The notes: generated by a model from the letters alone, not told the origin. Positions 9,059 to 17,582 are shown, counted from the first letter of the stretch. The stretch: 64,000 nucleotides of DNA from Cupriavidus basilensis OR16 (GCF_000243095.1 NZ_AHJE01000017.1:1-64000); one strand, 5' to 3'. Program-made: numbers and translations.

Positions 9059-9886
9059 ATGCCAGCCGCCAAGAAATCCGCCACCGTAGCCGAAAGCCCT
9101 CCCGCCATGCCGCGCCGCCGGGGCCGTCCGCCCAAGACGGATTCGCCGATCGGCGCGGAGGCGACGCTGAGCCGGGTCGCCATCCTGCAGCGCGCCATTG
9201 AACTGACGAAGACCATGCCGCTGGACCAGATCTCCATGGTCCAGCTAGCCAAGGATTTCGGCGTGGCGCCCGGGCTCATCCACTATTACCTGGGCGGGCG
9301 GGATCAACTGGTCTCCGGTGTGCTGAATGACTACTACCGGCAGCGGCTGGGCCGGCTCTCGTCGCTCACCGGGGACTGGCGCCGCGACGTGGAGTCTTTT
9401 GTGCGGCTGAGCTTCCAGGTGGCGATCGAAAACCCCGGCGTGAGCATCTATGTCGCCTCGCACAACCGTTTCCGCCTCTTCCAGGATGTGCAGCCGGGTG
9501 AGACCGACTACGGGATGGAGTTTTTCAACCGCATGACATCGGCCATCATGCAAGGCGGCTTCAACGCGGACCAGGTCGCGCTCGGCTATCACCTGCTGGC
9601 GCAATACCTGGTGTCCGCCAGCATGGCGGAGGCTTCCCGCCAGTTGCCGGCCTACCACCAGGCCTTCATCGAGAACAAGCTGGAGTCCGTGTCGCCGCTG
9701 CAGTATCCCGGGGCCCGCTTTGTCAGCAAGTCGTTCTCGCGGCTGAGCTCGGAGACAGCGTTCGAGGAAGGGCTGCGCATGACGCTGGACGGCATCGAGG
9801 GATGGAAGCGGGACGCGGGCCTTGCCACCATGCCGGCGGCCAGCGGTGCCGCCACGCCGCGCAAGCCCCGCGCCAGGAAGGCCTGA
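9059..9886 (+). CDS. TetR-family transcriptional regulator
   Basis: A 275-residue regulator starting MPAAKKSATVAESPPAMPRR; a GTG 21 bp upstream is the alternative start. A basic N-terminal tail (RRRGRPPKTDSP) precedes the helix-turn-helix at about residues 40-85 (ISMVQLAKDFGVAPGLIHYY). A ligand-binding helical domain follows, and a lysine/arginine-rich tail (PRKPRARKA) ends the protein. The tails are unusual for TetR and may add nonspecific DNA affinity. It follows the MFS gene in the same orientation and is the likely local regulator of the 2184-8963 operon, although no operator was identified there. Confidence 0.8.
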   Translation: MPAAKKSATVAESPPAMPRRRGRPPKTDSPIGAEATLSRVAILQRAIELTKTMPLDQISMVQLAKDFGVAPGLIHYYLGGRDQLVSGVLNDYYRQRLGRLSSLTGDWRRDVESFVRLSFQVAIENPGVSIYVASHNRFRLFQDVQPGETDYGMEFFNRMTSAIMQGGFNADQVALGYHLLAQYLVSASMAEASRQLPAYHQAFIENKLESVSPLQYPGARFVSKSFSRLSSETAFEEGLRMTLDGIEGWKRDAGLATMPAASGAATPRKPRARKA

Positions 9887-9943
9887 CCCCACCAGTCCTT
9901 GGGGCTCGATGACGGCGAGCGCGCATTGCGCCGGGGGGCAACC

Positions 9944-10390
9944 CTACAGCATCGACTCCACCTGTGTCACCAGCTTGCCCAGTGCGAGCTCCATCACCGC
10001 GCGTTCCTGGGGGGAGAGCGCGGACATCAGCGTCTCGTGCCGGCTGGAGGCGATCCGCATGATCTTCTCGAACAGCGGCTTGCCCTCGGCGGACAGCGAG
10101 ATCAGCACCGCGCGGCCGTCGGTGGGTGACGGCTCGCGCTTGACCAGGCCTTGCTTGATGAGGTGATCGGCGGCGCGGCTGGCCTGGCTCTTGTCGAGGT
10201 TGGCGAAGCGCGCCAGATCGATGATCAGGAAGGGGCCGAACTCGCCAATGGCGGCGAGCGTCCTGGCTTCGCTGAGCGACAGGTTCAGCGCTTCCGAATA
10301 CGCATGCGCGATGCCGCGGTCGAACTGCTTGACGATGCGGTGCAGGCGGTACGTGGCGAAGTCGGCGAGGGAGGGATTGGGGCCGCTCAC
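9944..10390 (-). CDS. MarR-family regulator
   Basis: A 148-residue winged-helix regulator. The GTG at 10390-10388 is chosen because it overlaps the upstream DUF2783 stop (GTGA) and gives the normal MarR length. The DNA-binding region is visible as LIIDLARFANLDKSQASRAA followed by the wing (REPSPTDGRAVLISLS). It is the last gene of the minus-strand unit with DUF2783 and the MhpA-like hydroxylase. It likely binds the paired palindromes at 12291-12342 and senses an aromatic compound; that link is inference from position. Confidence 0.8.
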   Translation of the reverse strand: MSGPNPSLADFATYRLHRIVKQFDRGIAHAYSEALNLSLSEARTLAAIGEFGPFLIIDLARFANLDKSQASRAADHLIKQGLVKREPSPTDGRAVLISLSAEGKPLFEKIMRIASSRHETLMSALSPQERAVMELALGKLVTQVESML

Positions 10391-10605
10391 GATGCGGGGT
10401 CCGGCATGTTGCTGGCTTCTTCGAAGCTCTGCGAGACCTCGTCGAGCAATCGCGCCGCATCGGTAAAGCCGGTATGGCGGCTGAGCGCCAGCAGCGCCAC
10501 GCGGGCCAGGTAGAGCGAGGTGTTGTGCTCGCCGAGCGCGGTCATGCGGTAGCACATCGCCGTGTAGATTTCATCGAGCTCGGTCGGGCTCATGGTCGGT
10601 TGCAT
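10387..10605 (-). CDS. DUF2783 family small protein
   Basis: A 72-residue helical protein, MQPTMSPTELDEIYTAMCYR onward. I recall DUF2783 proteins as small partners encoded beside MhpA-like flavoprotein hydroxylases, with the same ELxxxYxxL and LARxALLL pattern. It sits between the hydroxylase (14 bp upstream) and the MarR gene (4-bp overlap), so all three are co-translated. The function is unknown; a role in assembling or regulating the hydroxylase is possible. The start is ATG 10605 with GGAGAA just upstream. Confidence 0.7.
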   Translation of the reverse strand: MQPTMSPTELDEIYTAMCYRMTALGEHNTSLYLARVALLALSRHTGFTDAARLLDEVSQSFEEASNMPDPAS

Positions 10606-10619
10606 GTTGTTCTCCGGCT

Positions 10620-12278
10620 TCAGTCGATCTGCATGGCAAGGGCGATGGCGTCCCGCACATCGCTGGCGCGGGCTTGTCTCCAGCGGCCGCTGACGTAGCC
10701 ATCCGGGCGGACCAGGTAGAGCGTACCGTCGACGGCGTCCAGTGCGCGCCTCACGGCATCGCGTGGATCGGCCAGCCGTCCCGCCGCTGGCACCGCGTTC
10801 GCAATCAGGTAGCAATCCAGTTCCAGGCCGCCGTCGCAAAGCTGGCGCAGCCCGGGCACGGCGTGCTCCAGGTCCGCGCCGGCGCCAGCAAAGCAAAACG
10901 CGGTGAAGCCCTTGCCAATGCAGCGGACCAGCGAAGTCGGCGTGCCGTCCGGGCCGACCAGCGGCATGTCAGGCAGCGTGGCGCCCGGTGCCGGGCCGGC
11001 CTTGAAGGCAGGGTCGTCCGTCGCGGCAATGGGCGAATCGGCAAAGACAGCGGGGCTGGTCTGGCGCGGGTTGATCAGCGAGCGCAGTTCCGCGTGCGCC
11101 GCCGATAGGCCCAGCACGGCTTCACGCATCAACGCAAAGGCAGGCGAGGGCGGGGCCATGAACTCCGTGCTCTTCGCGCCGAAGCGCATGTTCTCGCGCG
11201 CCGCCGCCACGCGCTCCGTGGAGTAGGAGGGCAGCAAGCCGGGGGAGGCCTTGCCGCGCACGGCAAGGGCGAGCTTCCAGGCGAGGTTGAAGGCATCGTC
11301 GAAGCCGCTGTTCAGCCCGCGCACGCCAAAGATCGGCACCAGGTGCGCGGCGTCGCCGGCAAAGAGCGTGCGGCCGTGCACGTAGCTATCCAGCGTGAGG
11401 CACTTCGCGTTGTAGATCGAGATCCACAGTGGCTCCCACGGCGCGCTCACGCCCATCATCTTGAGGTGGCTCGCCACGCGCGGCAGCACATTCTCCGGCT
11501 TGACCGCCTGCTCCGCATCCTCGTGCTCGCCGACCTGGTAGTCGATGCGCCACACCTGGTCCGGCTGCTGGTGCAGCAAGATGGTGGAGCCGGGGTTGGA
11601 TGGCGGGTCGAACCATGCCAGCCGCTCGACCTCGCGCGGGGCGTCGATGGCGATATCCACGATGACGTAGCGGCCCTCGTACTGCATGCCGCGCAAGGAC
11701 AGGCCGAGCGCATCGCGCACGGCGCTGCGGCCGCCGTCGGCTGCCACCAGCCAGTCCGCGCGCATGGTGTAGGCGCGTTCGCCCGCGGCTACCGCCAGCG
11801 TCACGCCGTTGCCGTCCTGCGTGACGTCGGTAACGCGGTTGTGCCAACGGACCTCGATCAGGCCCGGGTAGCGCGCGATGGCGTCGAGCAGGTATTGCTC
11901 GATGTAGTACTGCTGGATATTGACCATCGGCGGGAAGGCCTGGCCAGGCTCGTGCGGCATGGTGAAGTGCAGCACTTCGTCGTTGCGGTAGTAGCTGCGC
12001 CCGCCTGCCCAGGCGAGGCCCTTCTCGAGCACGGCGTTGGCCACCCCGAGCGCGTCGAGGATTTCCAGCGAACGCCGGGAGATGCAGATGGCCCGGCTGC
12101 CTTCGCAGGTGCCGTCATCTGCCTCCAGCACCACGCTGGGGATGCCGTGGCGGGCCAGGGCCAGCGCGACCGCCAGCCCGACCGGGCCGCCGCCGGCGAT
12201 GACGACCCGGCGCGGCGCGTCCAGGCCGTCGGGGTTCAGCACCGGCAGGGATGCGGCGTGGACTTCGCGCTGGTACAT
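10620..12278 (-). CDS. FAD-dependent monooxygenase, MhpA-like (3-(3-hydroxyphenyl)propionate hydroxylase type)
   Basis: A 552-residue class A flavoprotein hydroxylase. FAD motif GGGPVGLAVALALARHG is near residue 30, the DG-type motif VAADGGRSAVRDALG is in the middle, and GDAAHLVPIFGVRGLNSGFD near residue 300 is the ribityl-phosphate GD motif. The C-terminal thioredoxin-like domain ends in VRPDGYVSGRW. The order and length match MhpA/OhpB-type enzymes that hydroxylate phenolic acids before meta cleavage. The start is ATG 12278 with a strong AGGAGACC directly upstream. It is transcribed leftward with DUF2783 and MarR. The exact substrate is not determined. Confidence 0.85.
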   Translation of the reverse strand: MYQREVHAASLPVLNPDGLDAPRRVVIAGGGPVGLAVALALARHGIPSVVLEADDGTCEGSRAICISRRSLEILDALGVANAVLEKGLAWAGGRSYYRNDEVLHFTMPHEPGQAFPPMVNIQQYYIEQYLLDAIARYPGLIEVRWHNRVTDVTQDGNGVTLAVAAGERAYTMRADWLVAADGGRSAVRDALGLSLRGMQYEGRYVIVDIAIDAPREVERLAWFDPPSNPGSTILLHQQPDQVWRIDYQVGEHEDAEQAVKPENVLPRVASHLKMMGVSAPWEPLWISIYNAKCLTLDSYVHGRTLFAGDAAHLVPIFGVRGLNSGFDDAFNLAWKLALAVRGKASPGLLPSYSTERVAAARENMRFGAKSTEFMAPPSPAFALMREAVLGLSAAHAELRSLINPRQTSPAVFADSPIAATDDPAFKAGPAPGATLPDMPLVGPDGTPTSLVRCIGKGFTAFCFAGAGADLEHAVPGLRQLCDGGLELDCYLIANAVPAAGRLADPRDAVRRALDAVDGTLYLVRPDGYVSGRWRQARASDVRDAIALAMQID

Positions 12279-12290
12279 GTCTGGTCTCCT

Positions 12291-12306
12291 GGTTGTGTGC
12301 GCAACC
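12291..12306. promoter_or_regulatory. Palindromic operator copy 1
   Basis: GGTTGTGTGCGCAACC, arms GGTTG/CAACC, just downstream of the predicted -10 box of the hydroxylase promoter. It has the same arms and spacing as the copy at 12327-12342. A repressor here would block initiation or elongation; the adjacent MarR is the likely binder. Confidence 0.65.
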
Positions 12307-12307
12307 A

Positions 12308-12341
12308 GTTCAGGATAGTCCAAAATGGTTGCGTGCACAAC
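12308..12341 (-). promoter_or_regulatory. Promoter of the MhpA-like hydroxylase operon
   Basis: On the minus strand, TTGTGC (-35) and TATCCT (-10) are separated by 17 bp. The -35 box lies inside operator copy 2 and the -10 box lies between the two operator copies. The transcript would run left into the gene starting at 12278. Confidence 0.5.
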
Positions 12342-12342
12342 C
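12327..12342. promoter_or_regulatory. Palindromic operator copy 2
   Basis: GGTTGCGTGCACAACC overlaps the predicted -35 box of the hydroxylase promoter. It starts 36 bp from the start of copy 1. Two near-identical 16-bp palindromes flanking a promoter are typical of cooperative repression. Confidence 0.65.
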
Positions 12343-12394
12343 AGATGGCTGCTCGGACATGTTTAGCTGGATGGCCTGGCGATGCCGGTCCCGC

Positions 12395-12826
12395 TCAAAA
12401 CGCCACCATCGCAAAGTCTTCCTTGCCCACGTCGCAGAGCGGGCAGCGCCAGTCGTCCGGGATGTCCTCCCAGCGGGTGCCTGGGGCGATGCCCTCTTCG
12501 GGAAGGCCGGCGGCTTCGTCGTAGACCCAGCCGCAGATGATGCACACCCATTGCTTGAACTCGTTGGCGGCGCTGGGCGTGGCGGCATTTTCCGCAGCGG
12601 GGGGCGCTTTTGGCGCTTCGGCCTGTTTCGCCTGCGCCGGCTCATCCAGGCTAAAGACAAGCGGCGCGGCCGTGGCTTCGCCGTTGGGTGCCAGGCGCGC
12701 CTGCAACTGCACAAGGAGCGCTTGTGCCTCTTCCGTGGTCAGGTCGATCCAGTACGGATCGCCCGCGCCGTCGTTCAAGCGTTTTGGGGAAAACTGGATC
12801 TCTACTGCGGTGCCTTTCTTGTACAT
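12395..12826 (-). CDS. Rubredoxin with a long N-terminal extension
   Basis: A 143-residue protein. The last 55 residues are a standard one-iron rubredoxin with the two Cys pairs in CIICGWVYDEAAG and CPLCDVGK and the usual PGTRWEDIPDDWRCP segment. Before it lie about 85 residues: a folded-looking part (QFSPKRLNDGAGDPYWIDLT) and a proline/alanine-rich linker. Most rubredoxins are about 55 residues, so the extension is unusual. It may dock the electron carrier to a particular oxygenase. The start is ATG 12826. It lies upstream of the MhpA-like gene, same strand, separated by the operators. Confidence 0.85.
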   Translation of the reverse strand: MYKKGTAVEIQFSPKRLNDGAGDPYWIDLTTEEAQALLVQLQARLAPNGEATAAPLVFSLDEPAQAKQAEAPKAPPAAENAATPSAANEFKQWVCIICGWVYDEAAGLPEEGIAPGTRWEDIPDDWRCPLCDVGKEDFAMVAF

Positions 12827-12840
12827 GCGATCAGGGGGCG

Positions 12841-12872
12841 GGGTATCGGGTTTCGGGTTTCGGGTTTTCGGG
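12841..12872 (+). other. G-quadruplex-like, telomere-like repeat
   Basis: Five GGG tracts at 12841, 12848, 12855, 12862 and 12870 are separated by 4-5 nt loops (TATC, TTTC, TTTC, TTTTC). This fits the simple G4 pattern. It lies in the 64-bp gap between the esterase and rubredoxin genes, with the C-rich strand in the rubredoxin leader. Confidence 0.6.
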
Positions 12873-12890
12873 TCCTGTGCAGGGTAAGGA

Positions 12891-13595
12891 TTAGACAGGA
12901 AAAAGCACGCCGGCGAGCCATTGCTGGAAATCGGCAACCACGTCGCCGTCCAGTTCATGGCCGATCGGGTAGCGCCGGGACTGGTGCGGCACGCCCAGCG
13001 CGTCCAGCCAATGGTCCGCGCGCTCGGCCCACGCTACGGGCAGTTTGTTGTCGAGTTCGCCGTGCGCGATGAAGGCCGATAGCCCGGCAAGCGCCTCGCG
13101 CGGGGCGAGATGCGGCGCGATCTCCGGCAGGATGCGCCCGCTCAGCACGGCAAAGCCGGCCACGTCGGCCGGCGCGCTCAGGCCAACGCTGGCACTGAGG
13201 ATGCCACCCTGGCTGAAGCCGGCGATCACCGTGCGCGCGGGCAGGGCGCCATCCTGTGCATGGAGGGCACGGACGAAGGCAATCAGTTGCTGGCGGCTGT
13301 GCTCCGCCTGGACTGCGTTGATGGACGGCGCGCCACCGGCGAAGCTGACCTCGAAAAAGCCATGCTGGCCGGGCCCGAAGGTGAGCGGGCCTTGCACCAG
13401 CACCACTTCGACGCGCGCGTCTATACGCGTGGCCACCGGCGCGAGGCTGGTCTCGTTGCTGCCCACACCGTGCAGCAGCAGGAGCCGCGCGGCAGGTACC
13501 GCGGCTGAATCCGCTTGCGCCTTTCGCAAGCGATAACGCAGGCCGGTCGCGGGATCTTCGGCCAACGGGCCGATTTCATTGCGGGTGGTGTTCAT
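12891..13595 (-). CDS. Phospholipase/carboxylesterase family hydrolase
   Basis: A 234-residue cytoplasmic alpha/beta hydrolase of the carboxylesterase/YpfH type. The oxyanion strand LLLLHGVGSNETS is near residue 40, the nucleophile elbow is GFSQGG, the acid is in HGELDNKLPV, and the histidine is in PIGHEL. All triad elements are present. It lies between rubredoxin and the dioxygenase gene, same strand, 39 bp from the latter, so may be part of one unit. It could hydrolyse small esters or lactones from aromatic breakdown; the substrate is not deducible. Confidence 0.8.
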   Translation of the reverse strand: MNTTRNEIGPLAEDPATGLRYRLRKAQADSAAVPAARLLLLHGVGSNETSLAPVATRIDARVEVVLVQGPLTFGPGQHGFFEVSFAGGAPSINAVQAEHSRQQLIAFVRALHAQDGALPARTVIAGFSQGGILSASVGLSAPADVAGFAVLSGRILPEIAPHLAPREALAGLSAFIAHGELDNKLPVAWAERADHWLDALGVPHQSRRYPIGHELDGDVVADFQQWLAGVLFPV

Positions 13596-13634
13596 ATCGT
13601 ATCGAGTGGTGTATCGAGTGGCTGTGAAGCAGGA

Positions 13635-14464
13635 TCAGGCCGCAACGGGCTGCGCGGCTAGCGGCTGGCATTGGCCAAGCACATACGATTCCATCGACAA
13701 GATCCCGTAGGTGATGCCGCCGTCGATCACCGCCAGCGGCTCGCCCGCCTCGGCCGCGCCGATGGCAACCAGCAGCGGCAGGAAGTGCTCGTCGGTCGGG
13801 TGCGCGCGCTCCGCGTGCGGGGCCAGTCGGCGGTAATCGATCAGCGGCTGCGAGTCGCCGGTGCGCATGGCGCTGCGCACCGCCTCGCGCACCCACTGCG
13901 TAAATGCTGCCACGTACGCGCATCGCCGCCGCCATGGCCGCGGAATTCATGGAGGTTGTGCGTCATGCTGCCGGAGGCGACGATCAGCACGCCCTGCTCG
14001 CGCAGCGGCGCCAGGGCACGGCCCAGCGCCAGCGCGCCGGCCGTGTCCAGCGGCTGCGGCAGCGACACCTGGAACACCGGCACCTGCGCATCGGGATAGA
14101 GATGGCGGATCGGTACCCATGCGCCGTGATCCAGGCCGCGCTGGGGATCGAGCCCGGCGTTGAAGCCGGCCTGTGCCAGCAGCGCCACCGTGCGCTCGGC
14201 CAACGCCGGATGTCCGGCCGCCGGGTAGCGGATCTCGTACAAGGCACGCGGGAAACCGCCGAAATCGTGGATGGTCTGGGGCTGCGCGCTTGCCGTCACG
14301 CGCACGCCGCCGCGCGTTTCCCAGTGGGGCGAGACCACCAGCACCGCCTTGGGCGGCGGCAGTGCCTGGCCCAGCGCGGCGAGTTGCGGGCCGGCCAGGC
14401 CCGGCTCGATGGCGAAGGTGGGCGCGCCATGGGAGACGAACAGGACGGGCAGTACGGTAGACAT
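13635..14464 (-). pseudogene. Class III extradiol dioxygenase (LigB/4,5-DOPA dioxygenase type), one-base frameshift
   Basis: The start MSTVLPVLFVSHGAPTFAIE carries the first iron ligand histidine. VVSPHWET, LDHGAWVPIRHLYP and SGSMTHNLHEF supply the other conserved histidines of LigB-type ring-cleavage enzymes. After DARTW the frame fails; the other frame continues correctly (AAFTQWVREAVRSAM to QPVAA). One base is missing at about 13917-13921 in GCGCGTACG. The repaired length is about 276 residues, normal for the family. It is divergent from the LysR gene at 14627, which probably regulates it. Confidence 0.8.
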
Positions 14465-14626
14465 CTCGGGTTCTCCGGTAGCCACGGCAAAACGCGCGGC
14501 ATGCAAGGATAAAAGGACAGAAGGGATGTTGGTAGTCTATTGATTCATATGGCGTCGATAAACTACCCTATGCGTGATATATAGTCCCGATTATCGAGAT
14601 AATCCGCCAAGCGTCGAGGCAATCCC

Positions 14627-15523
14627 ATGGACCGAGCCCTGGAAATGACCGTATTCACCGCCGTGGTCGACGCCGGCAGCTTTGTCGGCGCGGTCGAGGG
14701 CCTGCGCATGTCCAAGGCCGCGGTCTCGCGCCACGTGGATGCGCTGGAGCAGCGCCTGGGCGTGCGCCTGCTGCAGCGCACCACGCGCCGGCTGTCGCTG
14801 ACCGAGGAAGGGCGCATCTTCTACCAGCGCGCGCGCGAAGTGCTGGCGGCGCTGGACGATGCCGAATCCGATATCACGTCCCGCACGCAGGAGCCCAGCG
14901 GGCTGATCCGCATCAACGTGCCGCTCACGTTCGGCATCCTGCACCTCGCGCCGCGCTGGAGCGGCTTCATGGCGGCGTATCCGCAGGTTGATCTCGATAT
15001 CACCCTCAATGACCGCGTGGTGGACCTCGTCGACGAAGGCTACGACCTCGCGGTGCGCATCGGCGACATGCCAAGTTCCGCACTGATCAGCCGCAAGCTG
15101 GTCGCAACCCGCATGGTGCTATGCGCGTCGCCCACCTACCTCGCGCAGCACGGCGCGCCGACCCATCCGCATGAACTGGCCGGGCACCGCGTGCTGGCCT
15201 ATACCAACTGGTCCGGGCGCGACGAATGGCAATTCGATGGCCCGCACGGCAAGGTCAGCGTGAGCACCCGCGCCCGGGTGTACGCCAACAATGGCGATAC
15301 CTGCCGCGCCATCGCGCTGGCGCATGGCGGCATCATGCTGCAGCCGAGCTTCATGCTCCAGGACGACCTGCGGCGTGGGGACCTGGTCGAACTGATGCCC
15401 GAGTTCCGCGCGATCGAGATCGGCGTCTACGCCGTGTATCCGACGCGCAAGCAGTTGCCGCTCAAGGTGCGCCGGCTGGTGGATTTTCTGGTGGAGGCGT
15501 TTCGGGATGTGTCTTGGGGGTAG
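14627..15523 (+). CDS. LysR-family regulator
   Basis: A 298-residue regulator. The N-terminal winged helix-turn-helix is clear (AVSRHVDALEQRLGVRLLQR, residues about 30-50), followed by the periplasmic-binding-protein-like sensor domain (IRINVPLTFGILHLAPRW onward). The start at 14627 is the normal LysR length. It is transcribed away from the dioxygenase gene, with 162 bp between starts, an arrangement typical of LysR control of the divergent gene. The AT-rich interval around 14540-14600 is the probable binding region. Confidence 0.85.
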   Translation: MDRALEMTVFTAVVDAGSFVGAVEGLRMSKAAVSRHVDALEQRLGVRLLQRTTRRLSLTEEGRIFYQRAREVLAALDDAESDITSRTQEPSGLIRINVPLTFGILHLAPRWSGFMAAYPQVDLDITLNDRVVDLVDEGYDLAVRIGDMPSSALISRKLVATRMVLCASPTYLAQHGAPTHPHELAGHRVLAYTNWSGRDEWQFDGPHGKVSVSTRARVYANNGDTCRAIALAHGGIMLQPSFMLQDDLRRGDLVELMPEFRAIEIGVYAVYPTRKQLPLKVRRLVDFLVEAFRDVSWG

Positions 15524-15597
15524 GAGCGAGGAGGCGGCGGGGCCTGCGCAAAAGCTAGCGCAATGCCCTATGTGTGTAGTATTTTGCAAAAAGCTAA

Positions 15598-15611
15598 ATT
15601 AGCTAGCTAAT
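15598..15611. promoter_or_regulatory. 14-bp perfect palindrome upstream of a MarR gene
   Basis: ATTAGCTAGCTAAT is a perfect palindrome in an AT-rich stretch 43 bp before the MarR start at 15654. A related AAGCTA/AGCTAGC sequence recurs just upstream (15551-15597). It is a plausible autoregulatory operator. Confidence 0.5.
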
Positions 15612-15653
15612 ACCTTGGCTGGCAGAGCAACGGGATAAGGGAGTCAATAAGGC

Positions 15654-16196
15654 ATGGCAACTAACACGAAGGGCAAGGCGCTGACGATCACCAATCCGGC
15701 TTGCCTTGTCGACGGCTCGGATAGTGAATTCCGGCACCTGGTGAGCGGTCTGCTGCCGTTTGCCGCCCGCCTGCTGTCCGTGCGCGACGGTTTCGGCAGC
15801 CTGATCGGCCTGACGGGTGTCCAGTACTCCTTGATACGGTCCATTGCGCATCTCTCGCAACAGGGCGAAGTGACGGTGAACCAATTGGCGGAGCATCTTC
15901 ATTTGAGTGGGCCATTCGTCACCGTCGAAACAGGCAAGCTCAAGAAGCTCGGGCTGATCGACAAGAAAGCCCACCCCGAAGACAAGCGCAAGATGCTGCT
16001 CACCGTGGCCGCGGCGGGCTCCAGGCTTCTGAATGAGCTGACGCCCGTGCAGCAGCGCATCAACGACGTCCTCTTCGAGGGCGTCACCCGCACTGAGTTC
16101 AAGGTGCTGTGCTCGGTAGTGGATCGCCTTGTTGTCAACGGGGATCGCGCCGCGCTCGATCTGGCGCATCTTCTGGCGCGCCAGCAAAAAGCATGA
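15654..16196 (+). CDS. MarR-family regulator
   Basis: A 180-residue winged-helix regulator. The recognition region is VNQLAEHLHLSGPFVTVETG and the wing is KAHPEDKRKMLLTV. The N-terminus is about 25 residues longer than usual. It converges with iscS 34 bp downstream and stands about 1.7 kb from the HpaC/HpaB genes, so it may regulate them or itself through the palindrome at 15598. No ligand can be inferred. Confidence 0.8.
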   Translation: MATNTKGKALTITNPACLVDGSDSEFRHLVSGLLPFAARLLSVRDGFGSLIGLTGVQYSLIRSIAHLSQQGEVTVNQLAEHLHLSGPFVTVETGKLKKLGLIDKKAHPEDKRKMLLTVAAAGSRLLNELTPVQQRINDVLFEGVTRTEFKVLCSVVDRLVVNGDRAALDLAHLLARQQKA

Positions 16197-16230
16197 CCGA
16201 TCACCCCAAGGCGCGCCACGGCTACCGTGG

Positions 16231-17454
16231 TCAGTGGGCTGCCCACTTGATAGAGCCAATGTCGATGCCTTCGCGATGCATGTCCCACAGCGGGCTGAGA
16301 TGGCGCAGCTTGGTGACAGTGGCCAGCAACATCTGAATCACTTGCTCCACTTCCGCCTGGGTCGTATACCGCCCAAGCGTAAAGCGAATCGAGCTGTGCG
16401 CCAGTTCATCGCTGCGCCCGAGTGCGCGCAGCACGAAGGACGGCTCAAGCGACGCGGAAGTGCAGGCCGAGCCGGAGGAAACGGCCACCCCCTTGATACC
16501 CATGATCAGGGATTCCCCTTCAACGAAGTTAAAGCTGACGTTCAGGTTGTGGGGGATGCGACTGGCCATGCTGCCGTTGACATAGACCTCATCGAGTTGC
16601 CTGAGCCCGGCCAGCAGCATGTCTCGCAGCCCTGCAACCCGGCGCGATTCGTCGGCTAGTTCCAGCCTGGCGATGCGGAAGGCCTCGCCCATGCCGACGA
16701 TCTGGTGCGTTGCCAGCGTACCGGATCGCATGCCCCGTTCATGCCCGCCGCCGTGCATCTGCGCCTCGATGCGCACGCGCGGCTTGCGCCGGACGTAGAG
16801 CGCCCCGATGCCCTTGGGCCCGTACACCTTATGTGCGGTCACGGTCAGCAGGTCGATCTTGAGTGCATCGAGATCGATGGGAATCTTCCCGGCGGCCTGC
16901 ACGGCGTCGCAATGAAAGAGGATGCCCTTGTCCCGGCATAGCTCCCCGATCTGCGCCACTGGCTGGATGACGCCAATCTCGTTGTTGACCATCATCACGG
17001 ATACGAGGATGGTGTCGGGCCGCAGCGCCGCGCGCAGGGCGTCAAGGCCCAGCAAGCCATCCTCCCCGACGTCGAGGTACGTGACCTCAAAGCCCTGGCG
17101 CTCCAGTTCACGGCATGTGTCGAGCACCGCCTTGTGCTCCGTCTTCACCGTAACGATGTGCTTCCCCTTGCCGCTGTAGAAATGGGCCGCGCCCTTGAGC
17201 GCCAGGTTGTTCCCCTCCGTCGCGCCCGACGTCCAGACGATCTCGCGAGGATCCGCGTTCAGCAATGCCGCAACCTGCGCGCGCGCCGTTTCCACGGCCT
17301 GCTCGGCATGCCATCCATAGCTATGGCTGCGTGAAGCGGGGTTGCCGAAGTGCTGGTACAGGAACGGCACCATCTTGTCGACTACCCGAGGGTCGACAGG
17401 CGTGGTGGCGCTGTAGTCCATGTAGATGGGGGCTGCGGTGGGTTCGCCTTGCAT
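16231..17454 (-). CDS. Cysteine desulfurase, IscS type, isolated copy
   Basis: A 407-residue PLP enzyme that removes sulfur from cysteine and passes it on as a persulfide. Visible features are the start [17 protein letters not shown], the TEHKAVLDT histidine that stacks on PLP, the PLP lysine in [10 protein letters not shown], and the active-site cysteine in [14 protein letters not shown]. The length and C-terminus ([10 protein letters not shown]) are those of IscS. The usual partners iscR, iscU, iscA and fdx are not nearby. This is probably a second copy beside oxygenase genes, perhaps serving local Fe-S proteins. The start is ATG 17454. Confidence 0.85.
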   Translation of the reverse strand: MQGEPTAAPIYMDYSATTPVDPRVVDKMVPFLYQHFGNPASRSHSYGWHAEQAVETARAQVAALLNADPREIVWTSGATEGNNLALKGAAHFYSGKGKHIVTVKTEHKAVLDTCRELERQGFEVTYLDVGEDGLLGLDALRAALRPDTILVSVMMVNNEIGVIQPVAQIGELCRDKGILFHCDAVQAAGKIPIDLDALKIDLLTVTAHKVYGPKGIGALYVRRKPRVRIEAQMHGGGHERGMRSGTLATHQIVGMGEAFRIARLELADESRRVAGLRDMLLAGLRQLDEVYVNGSMASRIPHNLNVSFNFVEGESLIMGIKGVAVSSGSACTSASLEPSFVLRALGRSDELAHSSIRFTLGRYTTQAEVEQVIQMLLATVTKLRHLSPLWDMHREGIDIGSIKWAAH

Positions 17455-17561
17455 TCCTTTGTCCTCCTGAAGCGTGTTGATGCACTTGTTGCCCTGCGGG
17501 GATAGCGATCGCCACAGGGTTTTTGCTAGGTTGAATACAGGTCAATAGTAGCATTTATTAA

Positions 17562-17582
17562 TACATAAGTTACAAAGATAAA
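17562..17582 (+). repeat. 21-bp direct repeat, copy 1 (possible operator)
   Basis: The core is TAAGTTACAAAG with TACA before it and ATAAA after. It matches copy 2 at 17773-17793 in 19 of 21 positions, same orientation, 211 bp apart. It lies about 108 bp upstream of the iscS start. Confidence 0.6.
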
